Below are positions 17,339 through 25,198 of a stretch of 40,240 nucleotides of DNA, in pieces. The stretch's first letter is position 1. The number at the start of each line of letters is the position of its first letter. A program made the translations under genes and the position numbers. The notes beneath the pieces were generated by a model. It searched no databases, was not told the DNA's origin, and saw only the letters and a program-made list of their open reading frames with translations. Source of the stretch: Promethearchaeota archaeon (GTDB lineage Archaea; Asgardarchaeota; Lokiarchaeia; Sigyniarchaeales; SOKP01). The stretch spans positions 1 through 40,240 of the forward strand of contig JAEOSU010000063.1 of assembly GCA_016840165.1 (NCBI GenBank), written 5' to 3'.

Positions 17339-18169
17339 ATGGAGTTAAATATTGATAGCAGAATTGAATTAAATAATGGTATCCATATTCCTATTATTGG
17401 ATTAGGAACATGGCTGCTTAATGGTCAAAGCGCTTATGATGCTGTTTCATGGGCTTTAGAATTGGGTTATCGCTTAATCGATACCGCAACAATTTATGAA
17501 AATGAAAGAGAAGTAGGTGACGCAATTCATGATAGTGGAATTTCTCGTGAAGAGATATTTATAACAACAAAAGTATGGAAATCTGATCAAGGATATGATA
17601 ATACAATCGAAGCATTTAACAAAAGTCTTAAAAAACTAGGGGTAGAGTATATCGATCTTTACCTAATACACTGGCCTGTACCTGGAAAAAGTCTGGAAAC
17701 CTGGAAAGCAATGGAAAGGTTATATAATGAAAGTAAAGCAAGAGCAATTGGAGTTAGTAATTATAATCTACATTTTTTAAATGAATTACTTGAGAATTCA
17801 AATCAGATCCCTACTATAAATCAGGTGGAATTCTCACCCTTTCTTTATCAGAAGGAATTATTAGAATTTTGTGATTCGAAAGGTATTATATTAGAAGCAT
17901 ATAGCCCCTTAACTAGAGGAAAAAAATTGAAACATCATAAAATAGTAGAAATAGCACAAAAATATAATAAAAGTTCTGCTCAAATATTAGTACGATGGGG
18001 ATTACAGCATAAAGTCATCCAAATACCAAAATCAGGTAATGAAAATCATCTGAAAGACAATATAAATTTATTTGATTTTTACCTAAATGAGAGTGAAATT
18101 CGAGAGTTAGACAATTTAAATGAAGATTATAGACTTGTAGATGATCCTGTACTTTACATTAACGAATAA
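17339..18169 (+). CDS. aldo-keto reductase
   Basis: NAD(P)H-dependent reductase of the AKR superfamily, a (beta/alpha)8 barrel acting on aldehydes or ketones in the cytosol. From the ATG at 17339 the catalytic tetrad is Asp48, Tyr53, Lys78 and His111, all present (LIDTATIY, TTKVW, LIHWP). The second AKR signature (GVSNYN) and the C-terminal cofactor motif IPKSGN are seen. The 276 aa length is normal. An upstream ATG at 17300 would add a 13-residue hydrophobic stretch (MFKFKLHILIVSK) not expected in the family, so I chose the internal start. It converges with the MtxX-like gene. Confidence 0.93.
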   Translation: MELNIDSRIELNNGIHIPIIGLGTWLLNGQSAYDAVSWALELGYRLIDTATIYENEREVGDAIHDSGISREEIFITTKVWKSDQGYDNTIEAFNKSLKKLGVEYIDLYLIHWPVPGKSLETWKAMERLYNESKARAIGVSNYNLHFLNELLENSNQIPTINQVEFSPFLYQKELLEFCDSKGIILEAYSPLTRGKKLKHHKIVEIAQKYNKSSAQILVRWGLQHKVIQIPKSGNENHLKDNINLFDFYLNESEIRELDNLNEDYRLVDDPVLYINE

Positions 18170-18196
18170 AGATATTGAAATTTGAAGATTTATTCC

Positions 18197-19060
18197 CTAT
18201 AACTCATAAAGCGCTTTAGCTAATACTAAGGCACCTTCAATTTCTGATGATTTCCCTACTCTCGATGTATCTATAATTATGGGATTCATTCCGAGATATA
18301 TTGCGCCAAAAGCTTTACCTCCTCCTAGATGGACCAAAGTGCGATAGATTAAATTTCCAGATATTCCATTTGGTGCTAAAATTAAATTTGATCCCCCCGC
18401 AACAGCTTTTTCAATTAAAATCTCATGATGATTTATTGTTAAATTAGGATACTGCTCTTTTAATCTGCTAACTAAGCTAATAGCTTCTTTAATACTTTGA
18501 TCAATAATGGCGCTACGACCTAAATCTCCTTTTCGCCCCCCACTTAACACACTAATTTCAGGTTTTATATCCATTAATTTAAATATCCTAAGAGCTTGTT
18601 CAAGAAATATTATTTTAGAGTCCAAATCATTGCACTCATCAATGCCAACTGGTCCAAAAAAGAATTGATAACCATAAACAGTCTCGAGTAAAGCTAAACG
18701 ATTGATTCTATATATATTAAAGTGTTCATGAACAGACTTTAGAAATTCATTTGAGCTTAAACCACCCCTTATTACTCCATCTAATTTATGATTTTTAAGA
18801 CATTCAATCATCTTTCTTTCAGGGCGATCACTAGCAATAAATTTTATATTAGATTTCGATTTGACCTTGATTTCATTGTCTAAAGTTTCTTGAATATCGA
18901 TATCATAACAATAGAGAGAGATATCAGCTTTATTATACTTTAGATAATTCAAAATTCCATCTATTATTATCTGGTACTGATCATGTGAAGTTCCAACTCC
19001 AATACCTATTTTAATTAATTTATCTTTAGATTTTTCCAAGAATTTTCCCAATAAAGCCAT
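18197..19060 (-). CDS. mtxX: MtxX-like protein (methanogenesis marker 4), phosphotransacetylase superfamily
   Basis: A 287-residue protein. The N-terminus IKIGIGVG and the SLYCYDID strand form a Rossmann-like half. A GGLSSNEFL segment and the C-terminal half (SNLILAPNGISGNLIYRTLVHLG, then GGGKAFGAIYLGMNPIIIDTSR) match the phosphate acetyl/butyryltransferase fold. The whole resembles MtxX/methanogenesis marker protein 4, whose role is not established. The VLSGGRKGDLGR loop is also a family feature as I recall it. It is followed 21 bp upstream by the CPBP protease gene on the same strand. No methanogenesis gene is nearby. An alternative is a generic PTA/PTB-like enzyme. Confidence 0.65.
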   Translation of the reverse strand: MALLGKFLEKSKDKLIKIGIGVGTSHDQYQIIIDGILNYLKYNKADISLYCYDIDIQETLDNEIKVKSKSNIKFIASDRPERKMIECLKNHKLDGVIRGGLSSNEFLKSVHEHFNIYRINRLALLETVYGYQFFFGPVGIDECNDLDSKIIFLEQALRIFKLMDIKPEISVLSGGRKGDLGRSAIIDQSIKEAISLVSRLKEQYPNLTINHHEILIEKAVAGGSNLILAPNGISGNLIYRTLVHLGGGKAFGAIYLGMNPIIIDTSRVGKSSEIEGALVLAKALYEL

Positions 19061-19081
19061 CTAACTCATTTTTATATAGAA

Positions 19082-20149
19082 TTAAAATACATTAAAAAAC
19101 ATAAAGGCTAATAGAATTGTTAATGCATCATATACTCCATGAGTAATCATTACAGCAATTAAATTTTCATTTCTCCAATAAAAGAGAATTCCAAGTAAAA
19201 GGGATATGGCAAAGTATGGAACAAATGAAAGCAAGAAAGAAATCAGAAGCAGTTCTGGGAACTCAAAATATGCGATAAATATCCCTATGAGATGAATCAA
19301 CGAAAAGATCAATGCTGTAGTTATAATCCCCCATTTTGTACCGATGGTTCTTACTAATCCTTTTTGCATAAATCCACGAAATAATACCTCTTCTGAGGTA
19401 CCTATTACGAGGATCATGATAATTAGTAGCAAAATTAAGCTTAGAGCATCTGTATTATTAATTATCGCATCAATTTCACTACTAGAGGTTCCAAATTCAT
19501 ATATAATTTCTGTTCCAAATATTAATTCTAAGAGAATCTCGATAAAAACTGATGTAAATGCAACTACAAAAAGTCCTACAAATGCAAAACCTAATCCGAT
19601 TAAAATTTCTTTTAAAATAGCATTAATATTATACCCTCTTCTTGTAAAACCTAAGACAGCAAACCTATTATTAAGAGAGGGGTTTTTAAGATACTTTCCA
19701 ACATATAGAACTGGTATAATGATAAAGGTTAATTCAGCGAGCGAACTAAAAATAGTAAGATAAGGATTTGTCACTACATCAAATATAGTACCACTCCCTA
19801 CATTAAACATTAAAATAATAAATATTAAAGCAAAAGCTATGATGTTCATGAATATAAACGCAGCAAATGGTAAACTTAACGAGCTAGTACTACTCCATAA
19901 TCTACGATTTTTAAGATGAAGTATCTCTTCATCAGAAATTTTCTGGGCAGTAGTGGGTTCTGAAATATATGATGATGGTATCCTCATATGCTCTTGGACA
20001 TAATAGAGATCGACTCCGCATTTTACACAATATTTTATCTTTTTCCGCTCTGGAATTTGCTGTCCACAGATAGGGCAGAAAGACCATTTTAATCCGTAAT
20101 TAACGGATTTTTCTTCATCATTGATATGATTAGATTTATTTATGTCCAT
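19082..20149 (-). CDS. CPBP-family intramembrane metalloprotease with N-terminal zinc ribbon
   Basis: Membrane-embedded protease of the CAAX-processing/bacteriocin-processing (Rce1-like) family, 355 aa. A cytoplasmic zinc ribbon opens the protein (C25xxC28, C41xxC44), then a linker and about eight helices. The catalytic motifs are EExxxR (Glu253, Glu254, Arg258 in SEEVLFRGF), FSLIHLI with His286, and a C-terminal ITHGVYDAL with His near 341. The residues needed for activity are present. A zinc-ribbon fusion is common in archaeal members. In eukaryotes the family trims prenylated CAAX proteins; no CAAX substrate is evident here. It lies 21 bp before the MtxX-like gene, so co-transcription is likely. 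Confidence 0.9.
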   Translation of the reverse strand: MDINKSNHINDEEKSVNYGLKWSFCPICGQQIPERKKIKYCVKCGVDLYYVQEHMRIPSSYISEPTTAQKISDEEILHLKNRRLWSSTSSLSLPFAAFIFMNIIAFALIFIILMFNVGSGTIFDVVTNPYLTIFSSLAELTFIIIPVLYVGKYLKNPSLNNRFAVLGFTRRGYNINAILKEILIGLGFAFVGLFVVAFTSVFIEILLELIFGTEIIYEFGTSSSEIDAIINNTDALSLILLLIIMILVIGTSEEVLFRGFMQKGLVRTIGTKWGIITTALIFSLIHLIGIFIAYFEFPELLLISFLLSFVPYFAISLLLGILFYWRNENLIAVMITHGVYDALTILLAFMFFNVF

Positions 20150-20266
20150 TAAATATCAGTTATTTACTTACTTATTACTTAATAAATACAAACGAATGTA
20201 AATTATTAATTGTTATAGGTTTAAAGTGATTCATTCAATTTTCTTTTCTTTTATGATATATAGGTA

Positions 20267-22027
20267 TTAATGAGTAAAGTAGCAATATAATTCATTATTT
20301 TCTATTTTAATAGGATTCACAAAACCATATCTTTCAAATTGAATTGGTGTGTTCATCGGTATCTCTTTGAGTCCTATCTCACCATATCCTTTATTTAATT
20401 CTCCATTGGGTTGAAGAATGTTGACTAAAATGTGCTTTTCTTCTGGAACCCAGTGAATAATTGAATAATCGCGATTAAGTTCATGGCTATGAAAGGAAGC
20501 ATGAACTAAATTTTCATCCAACTTTATTTGTATTACTTCAATATTCATTAAATCTTTTAATCGGATTATCTTTCGTTTTTTAAGGTTTTTAGCATCCCGA
20601 TAAGATATATATAATACAAGTCTCCCCTCATCCACAGAAGATGTAATTACTCTTGTTCCTTTTTCTGAATTAGACGGCATTAAAAGTGGTTCCGCTTTAA
20701 TTTTTGTTTCAGGGACATCTTTAATAATTAATTTCACTGGATTAGCAACAAAAAAATATCTACAAGATATTTTATCAATCAACTCTTTATTCTTTGCATA
20801 TAACCAATCAACTGAAAAACTTATTCCTGCTTGAGACATCCCTAAATCTAATAAAGCACTTTTCAGAGCTTCTGGTCTTATGCCTCTTTTTTTTAATGAT
20901 TGAAGACTCCATGTTCGGGGATCATCCCAATCCTGATAAATTCCCTCTTGGATCTTGTTCCTAGAATCTGTCTTACTTAATTTCAAATTAGGAAATCTTA
21001 ATCGCCCATAATAGAGTAAAGTCGCTTTTTTCCAGCCAAAATGATCCCATACAAATTCTTCAATGATCCCCTCTTTCATTAAATCAATTCCACGGATAAT
21101 ATGAGAAATTCCTAATAGATAATCATCTATTGCCCATGAGAATTCTAACATTGGCCATACTAAGTATTTATTACCAATTCTGGGATGTTTTGCTTCTGAT
21201 ATCCTCATTATAATTTGGTCCCTTAAAGCAGGATCTTTCTGCTTCATTCCTGTTTTCAATCTTACTACCGCTTCTGTTTCACGATACTTTCCTTGAAGCA
21301 TATTATTCCATTCCTCAAGGTTCTTAGAGACTGTTTGATTTCGATGTGGACAATCTTTTTTAACATTTTTATATTTTTCTCTAAAAGTAATTGCATCACA
21401 AAAGCATACGTAAGCCATATTATCTTGTATTAACTTTTCACAATACTCATAAAATATTCCTATACGATCGCTCTTATAATATATTTCGTCGATCTTTACA
21501 TCCAACCAATCTAAACCGTCTTTGATTAATTCATATGCTTCGGGAAGTACATATTTTGCTTTTGGACTGTCTCGTAATGATTTAGGACTCCCTATAGTAT
21601 CATCATAAAAAAGAATGAGTTTTCCATTGTATCGTTTTACATATTCACTATTCAACACAATCATTCGTGCATTGCCAATATGAAGAGCTCCACTCGGATA
21701 AGGTGCTAAACGCATTTTTACTTCTTTAAATTTATGTAAATCCGGTAAATCGGGTAATTCCTTTTTTTCTTCGGTTATAATTTCTTTTTCTAGAGCAGTG
21801 GGATCAAGCTGTAATAACTTTTCTTTTTGTTGTTCTAAATTTAACTGTAATATTTCATTTATGACTTCATCTAAAATTGGAATAATTATTTTTGATTGAC
21901 TTCTTAGATCTTTCCTTTCAGCCATCAATTTTCCCATAACTGCCTTCTTATTCGGTTTTCCATTAAATTCAACCGCATTTTTTAATCCGTTTATCCAAAG
22001 GATCTTTTTTACCTCATCGATATTCAT
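20267..22027 (-). CDS. gltX: archaeal-type glutamyl-tRNA synthetase with altered active-site motifs
   Basis: Class I synthetase of the archaeal GluRS/GlnRS branch, 586 aa. It charges tRNA-Glu, and in archaea usually also tRNA-Gln before GatDE amidation. A 100-residue helical N-terminal extension precedes the catalytic domain. The HIGH-like motif is HIGN (116-119 in PSGALHIGNAR), KMSKS is KLSKT (349-353), and a zinc site is C208xC210 with C226 and H228. ISEAKHPRIG and RGIRPEAL match archaeal GluRS closely, and a beta-barrel anticodon domain ends the protein. The segment normally reading R-[FI]-[DE]-D-T-D-P is LFYDDTIGSP here, so the Arg is replaced and a short insertion follows. It may be the main GluRS or a divergent paralogue. 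Confidence 0.9.
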   Translation of the reverse strand: MNIDEVKKILWINGLKNAVEFNGKPNKKAVMGKLMAERKDLRSQSKIIIPILDEVINEILQLNLEQQKEKLLQLDPTALEKEIITEEKKELPDLPDLHKFKEVKMRLAPYPSGALHIGNARMIVLNSEYVKRYNGKLILFYDDTIGSPKSLRDSPKAKYVLPEAYELIKDGLDWLDVKIDEIYYKSDRIGIFYEYCEKLIQDNMAYVCFCDAITFREKYKNVKKDCPHRNQTVSKNLEEWNNMLQGKYRETEAVVRLKTGMKQKDPALRDQIIMRISEAKHPRIGNKYLVWPMLEFSWAIDDYLLGISHIIRGIDLMKEGIIEEFVWDHFGWKKATLLYYGRLRFPNLKLSKTDSRNKIQEGIYQDWDDPRTWSLQSLKKRGIRPEALKSALLDLGMSQAGISFSVDWLYAKNKELIDKISCRYFFVANPVKLIIKDVPETKIKAEPLLMPSNSEKGTRVITSSVDEGRLVLYISYRDAKNLKKRKIIRLKDLMNIEVIQIKLDENLVHASFHSHELNRDYSIIHWVPEEKHILVNILQPNGELNKGYGEIGLKEIPMNTPIQFERYGFVNPIKIENNELYCYFTH

Positions 22028-22177
22028 ACAAAAATCTCGTATAGGATTATTTTATAGTGAATAGAATACTTTGAATATTACTAATCTTTCTTTTCAAAAA
22101 AAATAAATCATTGTTAATATTAATAATTACAAAAAATTTATCTAATATATTGAAAATTAGCTATTGTGATTATTCTT

Positions 22178-22468
22178 ATGTTTTATCGTGGATATATACT
22201 TATTCGACTAAAGACAATAGGTACTGAATGGAAAGTTGTTGAAAAATTAAGCAAGCTCCGATCGACTGAGCCCTCAGAACTTTGGAAAATTACCTATGTG
22301 ACTCCAATATATGGAGGATGGGACGTAATGGTTGAGTGTTCCTTTACCAAATTGCATGAATTAGATAAAATTGTCACATTTATGCGAGTTGATGAAGAAG
22401 TTTCTCCTTGGATCGAAGAAACAACTACACTTGTATCAAGCAGACCGGATTATACCAATGAAAACTGA
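22178..22468 (+). CDS. stand-alone RAM (Lrp/AsnC ligand-binding) domain protein
   Basis: About 96 residues with the beta-alpha-beta-beta-alpha-beta layout of the Lrp/AsnC effector domain. It opens GYILIRLKTIGTEWKVVEKLSKL, then ELWKITYVTPIYGGWDVMVEC, where GxWDxxxE is typical, and ends with EVSPWIEETTTLVSS. There is no DNA-binding helix-turn-helix. Such small proteins oligomerise and bind amino acids or modulate full-length Lrp regulators. A GTG at 22166 could add four residues; I prefer the ATG. It is divergent from gltX and 48 bp before tRNA-Arg, so a transcript could run into the tRNA. Confidence 0.8.
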   Translation: MFYRGYILIRLKTIGTEWKVVEKLSKLRSTEPSELWKITYVTPIYGGWDVMVECSFTKLHELDKIVTFMRVDEEVSPWIEETTTLVSSRPDYTNEN

Positions 22469-22516
22469 TTTATTAAATATTCTCCTTATATTTAAATGAT
22501 TAGAAATAAAGTATAA

Positions 22517-22627
22517 GGCCTGGTAGTCCAGCCTGGATAGGGCGCTGGCTTGCGGAGCCAGATATGCATGACAGATATTACTTTCTGTTATCACTGGAGA
22601 TCGAGGGTTCAAATCCCCCCCAGGCCA
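22517..22627 (+). tRNA. tRNA-Arg(GCG) with an intron in the variable region
   Basis: The acceptor GGCCTGG pairs perfectly with CCAGGCC, followed by discriminator A. The D-stem is GTCC/GGGC. The anticodon stem CTGGC/GCCAG is uninterrupted, with loop TTGCGGA and anticodon GCG at 22552-22554. The T-arm is GAGGG-TTCAAAT-CCCCC with an A-C mismatch at its second pair. A 36-nt insertion lies between the anticodon stem and the T-arm; removing it leaves 75 nt with a 5-nt variable loop. No CCA is encoded. Confidence 0.88.
22564..22599 (+). other. tRNA-Arg intron with 3-4-3 bulge-helix-bulge
   Basis: The central 4-bp helix is CCAG (22558-22561) with CTGG (22594-22597). Three-nt bulges ATA (22562-22564) and AGA (22598-22600) flank it. 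The inner helix TG(C)ATGACAGA/TCTGTTATCA (10 pairs, one bulged C) closes an 8-nt loop. Cleavage after the second nucleotide of each bulge, the known endonuclease rule, gives this 36-nt intron between positions 45 and 46. Boundaries could shift by one or two bases. Confidence 0.75.
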
Positions 22628-22649
22628 TTTAAATAGAAAAATTTTTCAT

Positions 22650-23396
22650 TCAAATATGATTTAAAATTTCAGAGATATCATTTATCTCAATATAATCATT
22701 AATTTTTATCTCTTGTTCAAATGGAAAGCGTATCGTCCTTTTATACAGAATCGTTTTTAAACCCGCTCTGTAGCCTCCCATAATATCCGCATATTCATCT
22801 CCAATAATAAGGCATAAACTGGGATCTTTTAAACCCATCTGCTTTATTGTATAGTGAAAAATTCCAGGATCTGGTTTTCTCATACCAAATTTCGCAGAAG
22901 TTACGACTATATTGAAAAAGTGGTATAAGTCGTACTTCTTTAATAAATTTTCAATAGTATTGTGGTTTGGATGATTAGAGAGCACCCCAATTTTCAGATC
23001 TTTAATATTAGTAAGGGTTTCAAGAGTCTTTTTTGTATTTTTAAGGGGTATCCATTGTTGTTCTTCATGAAAATGATAAAGGTCTGCCAATTCTTGATAG
23101 CGTTCATGAGACAGGCTTCTCAAACCCAATTTCTTGAAAATTGAATGAAATAAGATATGAGTTGGGAATTCCCGTTTAGTTTTGATGCTATTTTTGAAAT
23201 TAGAATTTCTCTCTTTAATAAAGGTATTAATAAACAATTTTTCTGTGTCCTGATTTTCTATAACTTTATATTCTTTTAACTTCGCTACTGATTTATCCAA
23301 TCCTATTTTGTAGCTTTCAAGATACTTCTTAACTGACGCATCTTTAAATTCGAATAGAGTAAAACCAAAATCAAAAATTATCCCCTTAAATTTCAT
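22650..23396 (-). CDS. HAD-superfamily hydrolase
   Basis: Haloacid-dehalogenase-type phosphatase, subfamily IA. From the ATG at 23396 (MKFKGIIFDFGFTLF) the motifs are: motif I DFGFTL, with the Asp nucleophile and Gly in place of the second Asp, a known variant; motif II VLSNH; motif III Lys in KFGMRKPDP; motif IV GDEYADIMGG. An alpha-helical cap lies at about residues 15-100. It is about 248 aa. An upstream ATG at 23423 would add MMEKYSWWN, unlikely before the first beta strand. The substrate is probably a small phosphometabolite but cannot be specified. It converges with tRNA-Arg, with 22 bp between. Confidence 0.9.
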   Translation of the reverse strand: MKFKGIIFDFGFTLFEFKDASVKKYLESYKIGLDKSVAKLKEYKVIENQDTEKLFINTFIKERNSNFKNSIKTKREFPTHILFHSIFKKLGLRSLSHERYQELADLYHFHEEQQWIPLKNTKKTLETLTNIKDLKIGVLSNHPNHNTIENLLKKYDLYHFFNIVVTSAKFGMRKPDPGIFHYTIKQMGLKDPSLCLIIGDEYADIMGGYRAGLKTILYKRTIRFPFEQEIKINDYIEINDISEILNHI

Positions 23397-23514
23397 GTTC
23401 CACCAAGAATATTTTTCCATCAATCCATTTAAAATTATGGTTTTATTGAGGTCTGTTAATGTTTTAATAACAAATTAATTTTAAGTTATTTATTATAAAT
23501 CTAGATAGAATACT

Positions 23515-24042
23515 ATGTCTATTGAAAAATGGCTTTGTGAGAGAGAGGCTGAAGAAATAAGGAAAAAGAAAGAAGAACTATATAAAGAATTACCAAAAGA
23601 GAAAAAACAAGATTTAAAAAAGAAAAGTATTAAAAAAATAGTTGAAAATGAGACTTTAGACCTCAAACCTGATATTTCGGATACATTATTAAGCAAGGTC
23701 ATCGAGTTTAAAGATTGGATTGAGGGAAGAACCTACTTGAAAGGAGATATCGACAAGATAATCATAAAGATTCAAAATATGACCAAGAATATTGAATTGA
23801 TGAAGAAAATCGATAAAACAAAATCAAGTAAGGACAGATTTAATCTCTTGAGCAATCTTTACAAAGAAATCCCCCCATCATTTTTAGATGAAAAAACCCG
23901 AGTCGCATTGAATAAAAAATTAAGAGGAGTCACAAGAACTAATTCAGATAATTACTATATAAGAAAGTTAAAAAATACTATCAGAGAAAAGTTAAATGAA
24001 GCGAAATATTATGAGATTCTTAGAGAACTATTAGAAAGTTAA
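23515..24042 (+). CDS. basic helical protein of unknown function
   Basis: A 175-residue protein I do not recognise. It is almost entirely helical and Lys/Glu-rich, opening with MSIEKWLCEREAEEIRKKK. The first 60 residues look like a coiled coil. A middle segment (LSKVIEFKDWIEGRTYLKGD) and a C-terminal basic helix pair follow. It has no signal peptide or membrane helix. It lies 40 bp before the nucleotidylyltransferase gene on the same strand, so the two may be co-transcribed. It could bind nucleic acid, given its charge, but nothing in the sequence shows this. Confidence 0.7.
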   Translation: MSIEKWLCEREAEEIRKKKEELYKELPKEKKQDLKKKSIKKIVENETLDLKPDISDTLLSKVIEFKDWIEGRTYLKGDIDKIIIKIQNMTKNIELMKKIDKTKSSKDRFNLLSNLYKEIPPSFLDEKTRVALNKKLRGVTRTNSDNYYIRKLKNTIREKLNEAKYYEILRELLES

Positions 24043-24082
24043 AATCATACTTTATTACAGAATTTTCTAAACTTTAAAGAAA

Positions 24083-25171
24083 ATGTGGCTCGTTTGTCCT
24101 ATTGCAGGTGTTGGAACACGATTACAGCCATTTACATATTCTAAACCTAAAGCATTTCTAAAAGTGGCAGGGAAACGTGTAATTGATCATATTTTAATTA
24201 AGTTAAAAAAAACTTTTCCCCAGAATACGAATGTTTGTTTTGTTGTAGGCTATAAAAAGCGTTTAATAACTGAATACCTTGAAAAGAATTACTCAGATTA
24301 TTTTAATTTACATTTTGTAGAACAAGAACCTATTGGTTATGATGGAGACATACCCTTTTTTTCGGGATTAGGAGATGCTATACTACTGACGAAAGAATAT
24401 GTGAAAAATGATGATTGTTTTATTTTCTTAAGTGATAGACTTCCATTAGAAAATTATTCTTCAGTTATTCTGACCTATCATCAAAGCACCTGTGATGGTG
24501 TTATTAATGTTAGAAGAGTTCAAAGCCCACAATTTTATGGAGTAATCCTTATTGATAAAGATGGATATATAACTAAGATTATAGAGAAACCACAGGATTT
24601 TTTTTCTGATTTGGCTGTTTCTGGAGCTTATTTATTTGCAAAAAAAGTTGTTCCTAAATTATTTGATTTATTAGAGGAACAAAGTAAGAAAAAGATTGAA
24701 AATGGAGAGGAGCATCCATTAACTTCCATCATCGCTCAATTAATAGAGCAAGACGTTAAACTAAAAGCCAATGAAATGAAGACCGAAATTATTGATTTTG
24801 GACGCCCAGAGAGCTTAATAGATGGTAATCGTTTCTTATTATCAGAACTTAAACTTAGAGATCCATTATATGAAGACTTGATGGGAACGGGAAACATAAA
24901 GGATTCAAAAATAATTCCTCCGGTATTTATAGGCAAGGATGTTAATATTAGTAATTCAGTTATCGGACCAAATGTCTCTATTGGGGATGATCTTGTGATC
25001 GAAAAATGTGTATTATCTGAATCAGTTATAGGAGATGGAGTTTTTCTTAAAAAAATTATTTCTTCCAATAGTATAATAGGGGATTATTCAGTGTTAGAGG
25101 ATTTGATAAAAAATAAAATTACGATTGGTGATTCTACATATATCACCACATCGAACATGAAATCATTTTAA
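24083..25171 (+). CDS. sugar-phosphate nucleotidylyltransferase
   Basis: Enzyme making a nucleotide sugar from NTP and sugar-1-phosphate, 362 aa. The N-terminal Rossmann-like domain starts PIAGVGTRLQPFTYSKPKAF, containing the GxGTRLxPxTxxxPK signature. The expected GD metal motif is SDRLPL, then GVILIDKDGYITKIIEKP, where the EKP is typical. From about residue 285 the chain turns into a left-handed beta helix of hexapeptide repeats (FIGKDVNISNSVIGPNVSIG). It resembles RmlA-long/GlmU-like archaeal enzymes feeding glycolipid, S-layer glycan or exopolysaccharide synthesis. Specificity cannot be read off. No glycosyltransferase is adjacent. Confidence 0.9.
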   Translation: MWLVCPIAGVGTRLQPFTYSKPKAFLKVAGKRVIDHILIKLKKTFPQNTNVCFVVGYKKRLITEYLEKNYSDYFNLHFVEQEPIGYDGDIPFFSGLGDAILLTKEYVKNDDCFIFLSDRLPLENYSSVILTYHQSTCDGVINVRRVQSPQFYGVILIDKDGYITKIIEKPQDFFSDLAVSGAYLFAKKVVPKLFDLLEEQSKKKIENGEEHPLTSIIAQLIEQDVKLKANEMKTEIIDFGRPESLIDGNRFLLSELKLRDPLYEDLMGTGNIKDSKIIPPVFIGKDVNISNSVIGPNVSIGDDLVIEKCVLSESVIGDGVFLKKIISSNSIIGDYSVLEDLIKNKITIGDSTYITTSNMKSF

Positions 25172-25198
25172 TGTAAATTTTACGTGTAAAGTCTTTCC

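Noticed and set aside
19344..19763. 139-codon plus-strand frame inside the CPBP protease gene
   Set aside because: Antisense to a gene with clear catalytic motifs; no recognisable product.
22517..22627. Type II tRNA with a long variable arm (Ser or Leu)
   Set aside because: The anticodon is GCG (Arg) and the insertion has an exact bulge-helix-bulge, so an intron explains it better than a long variable arm.
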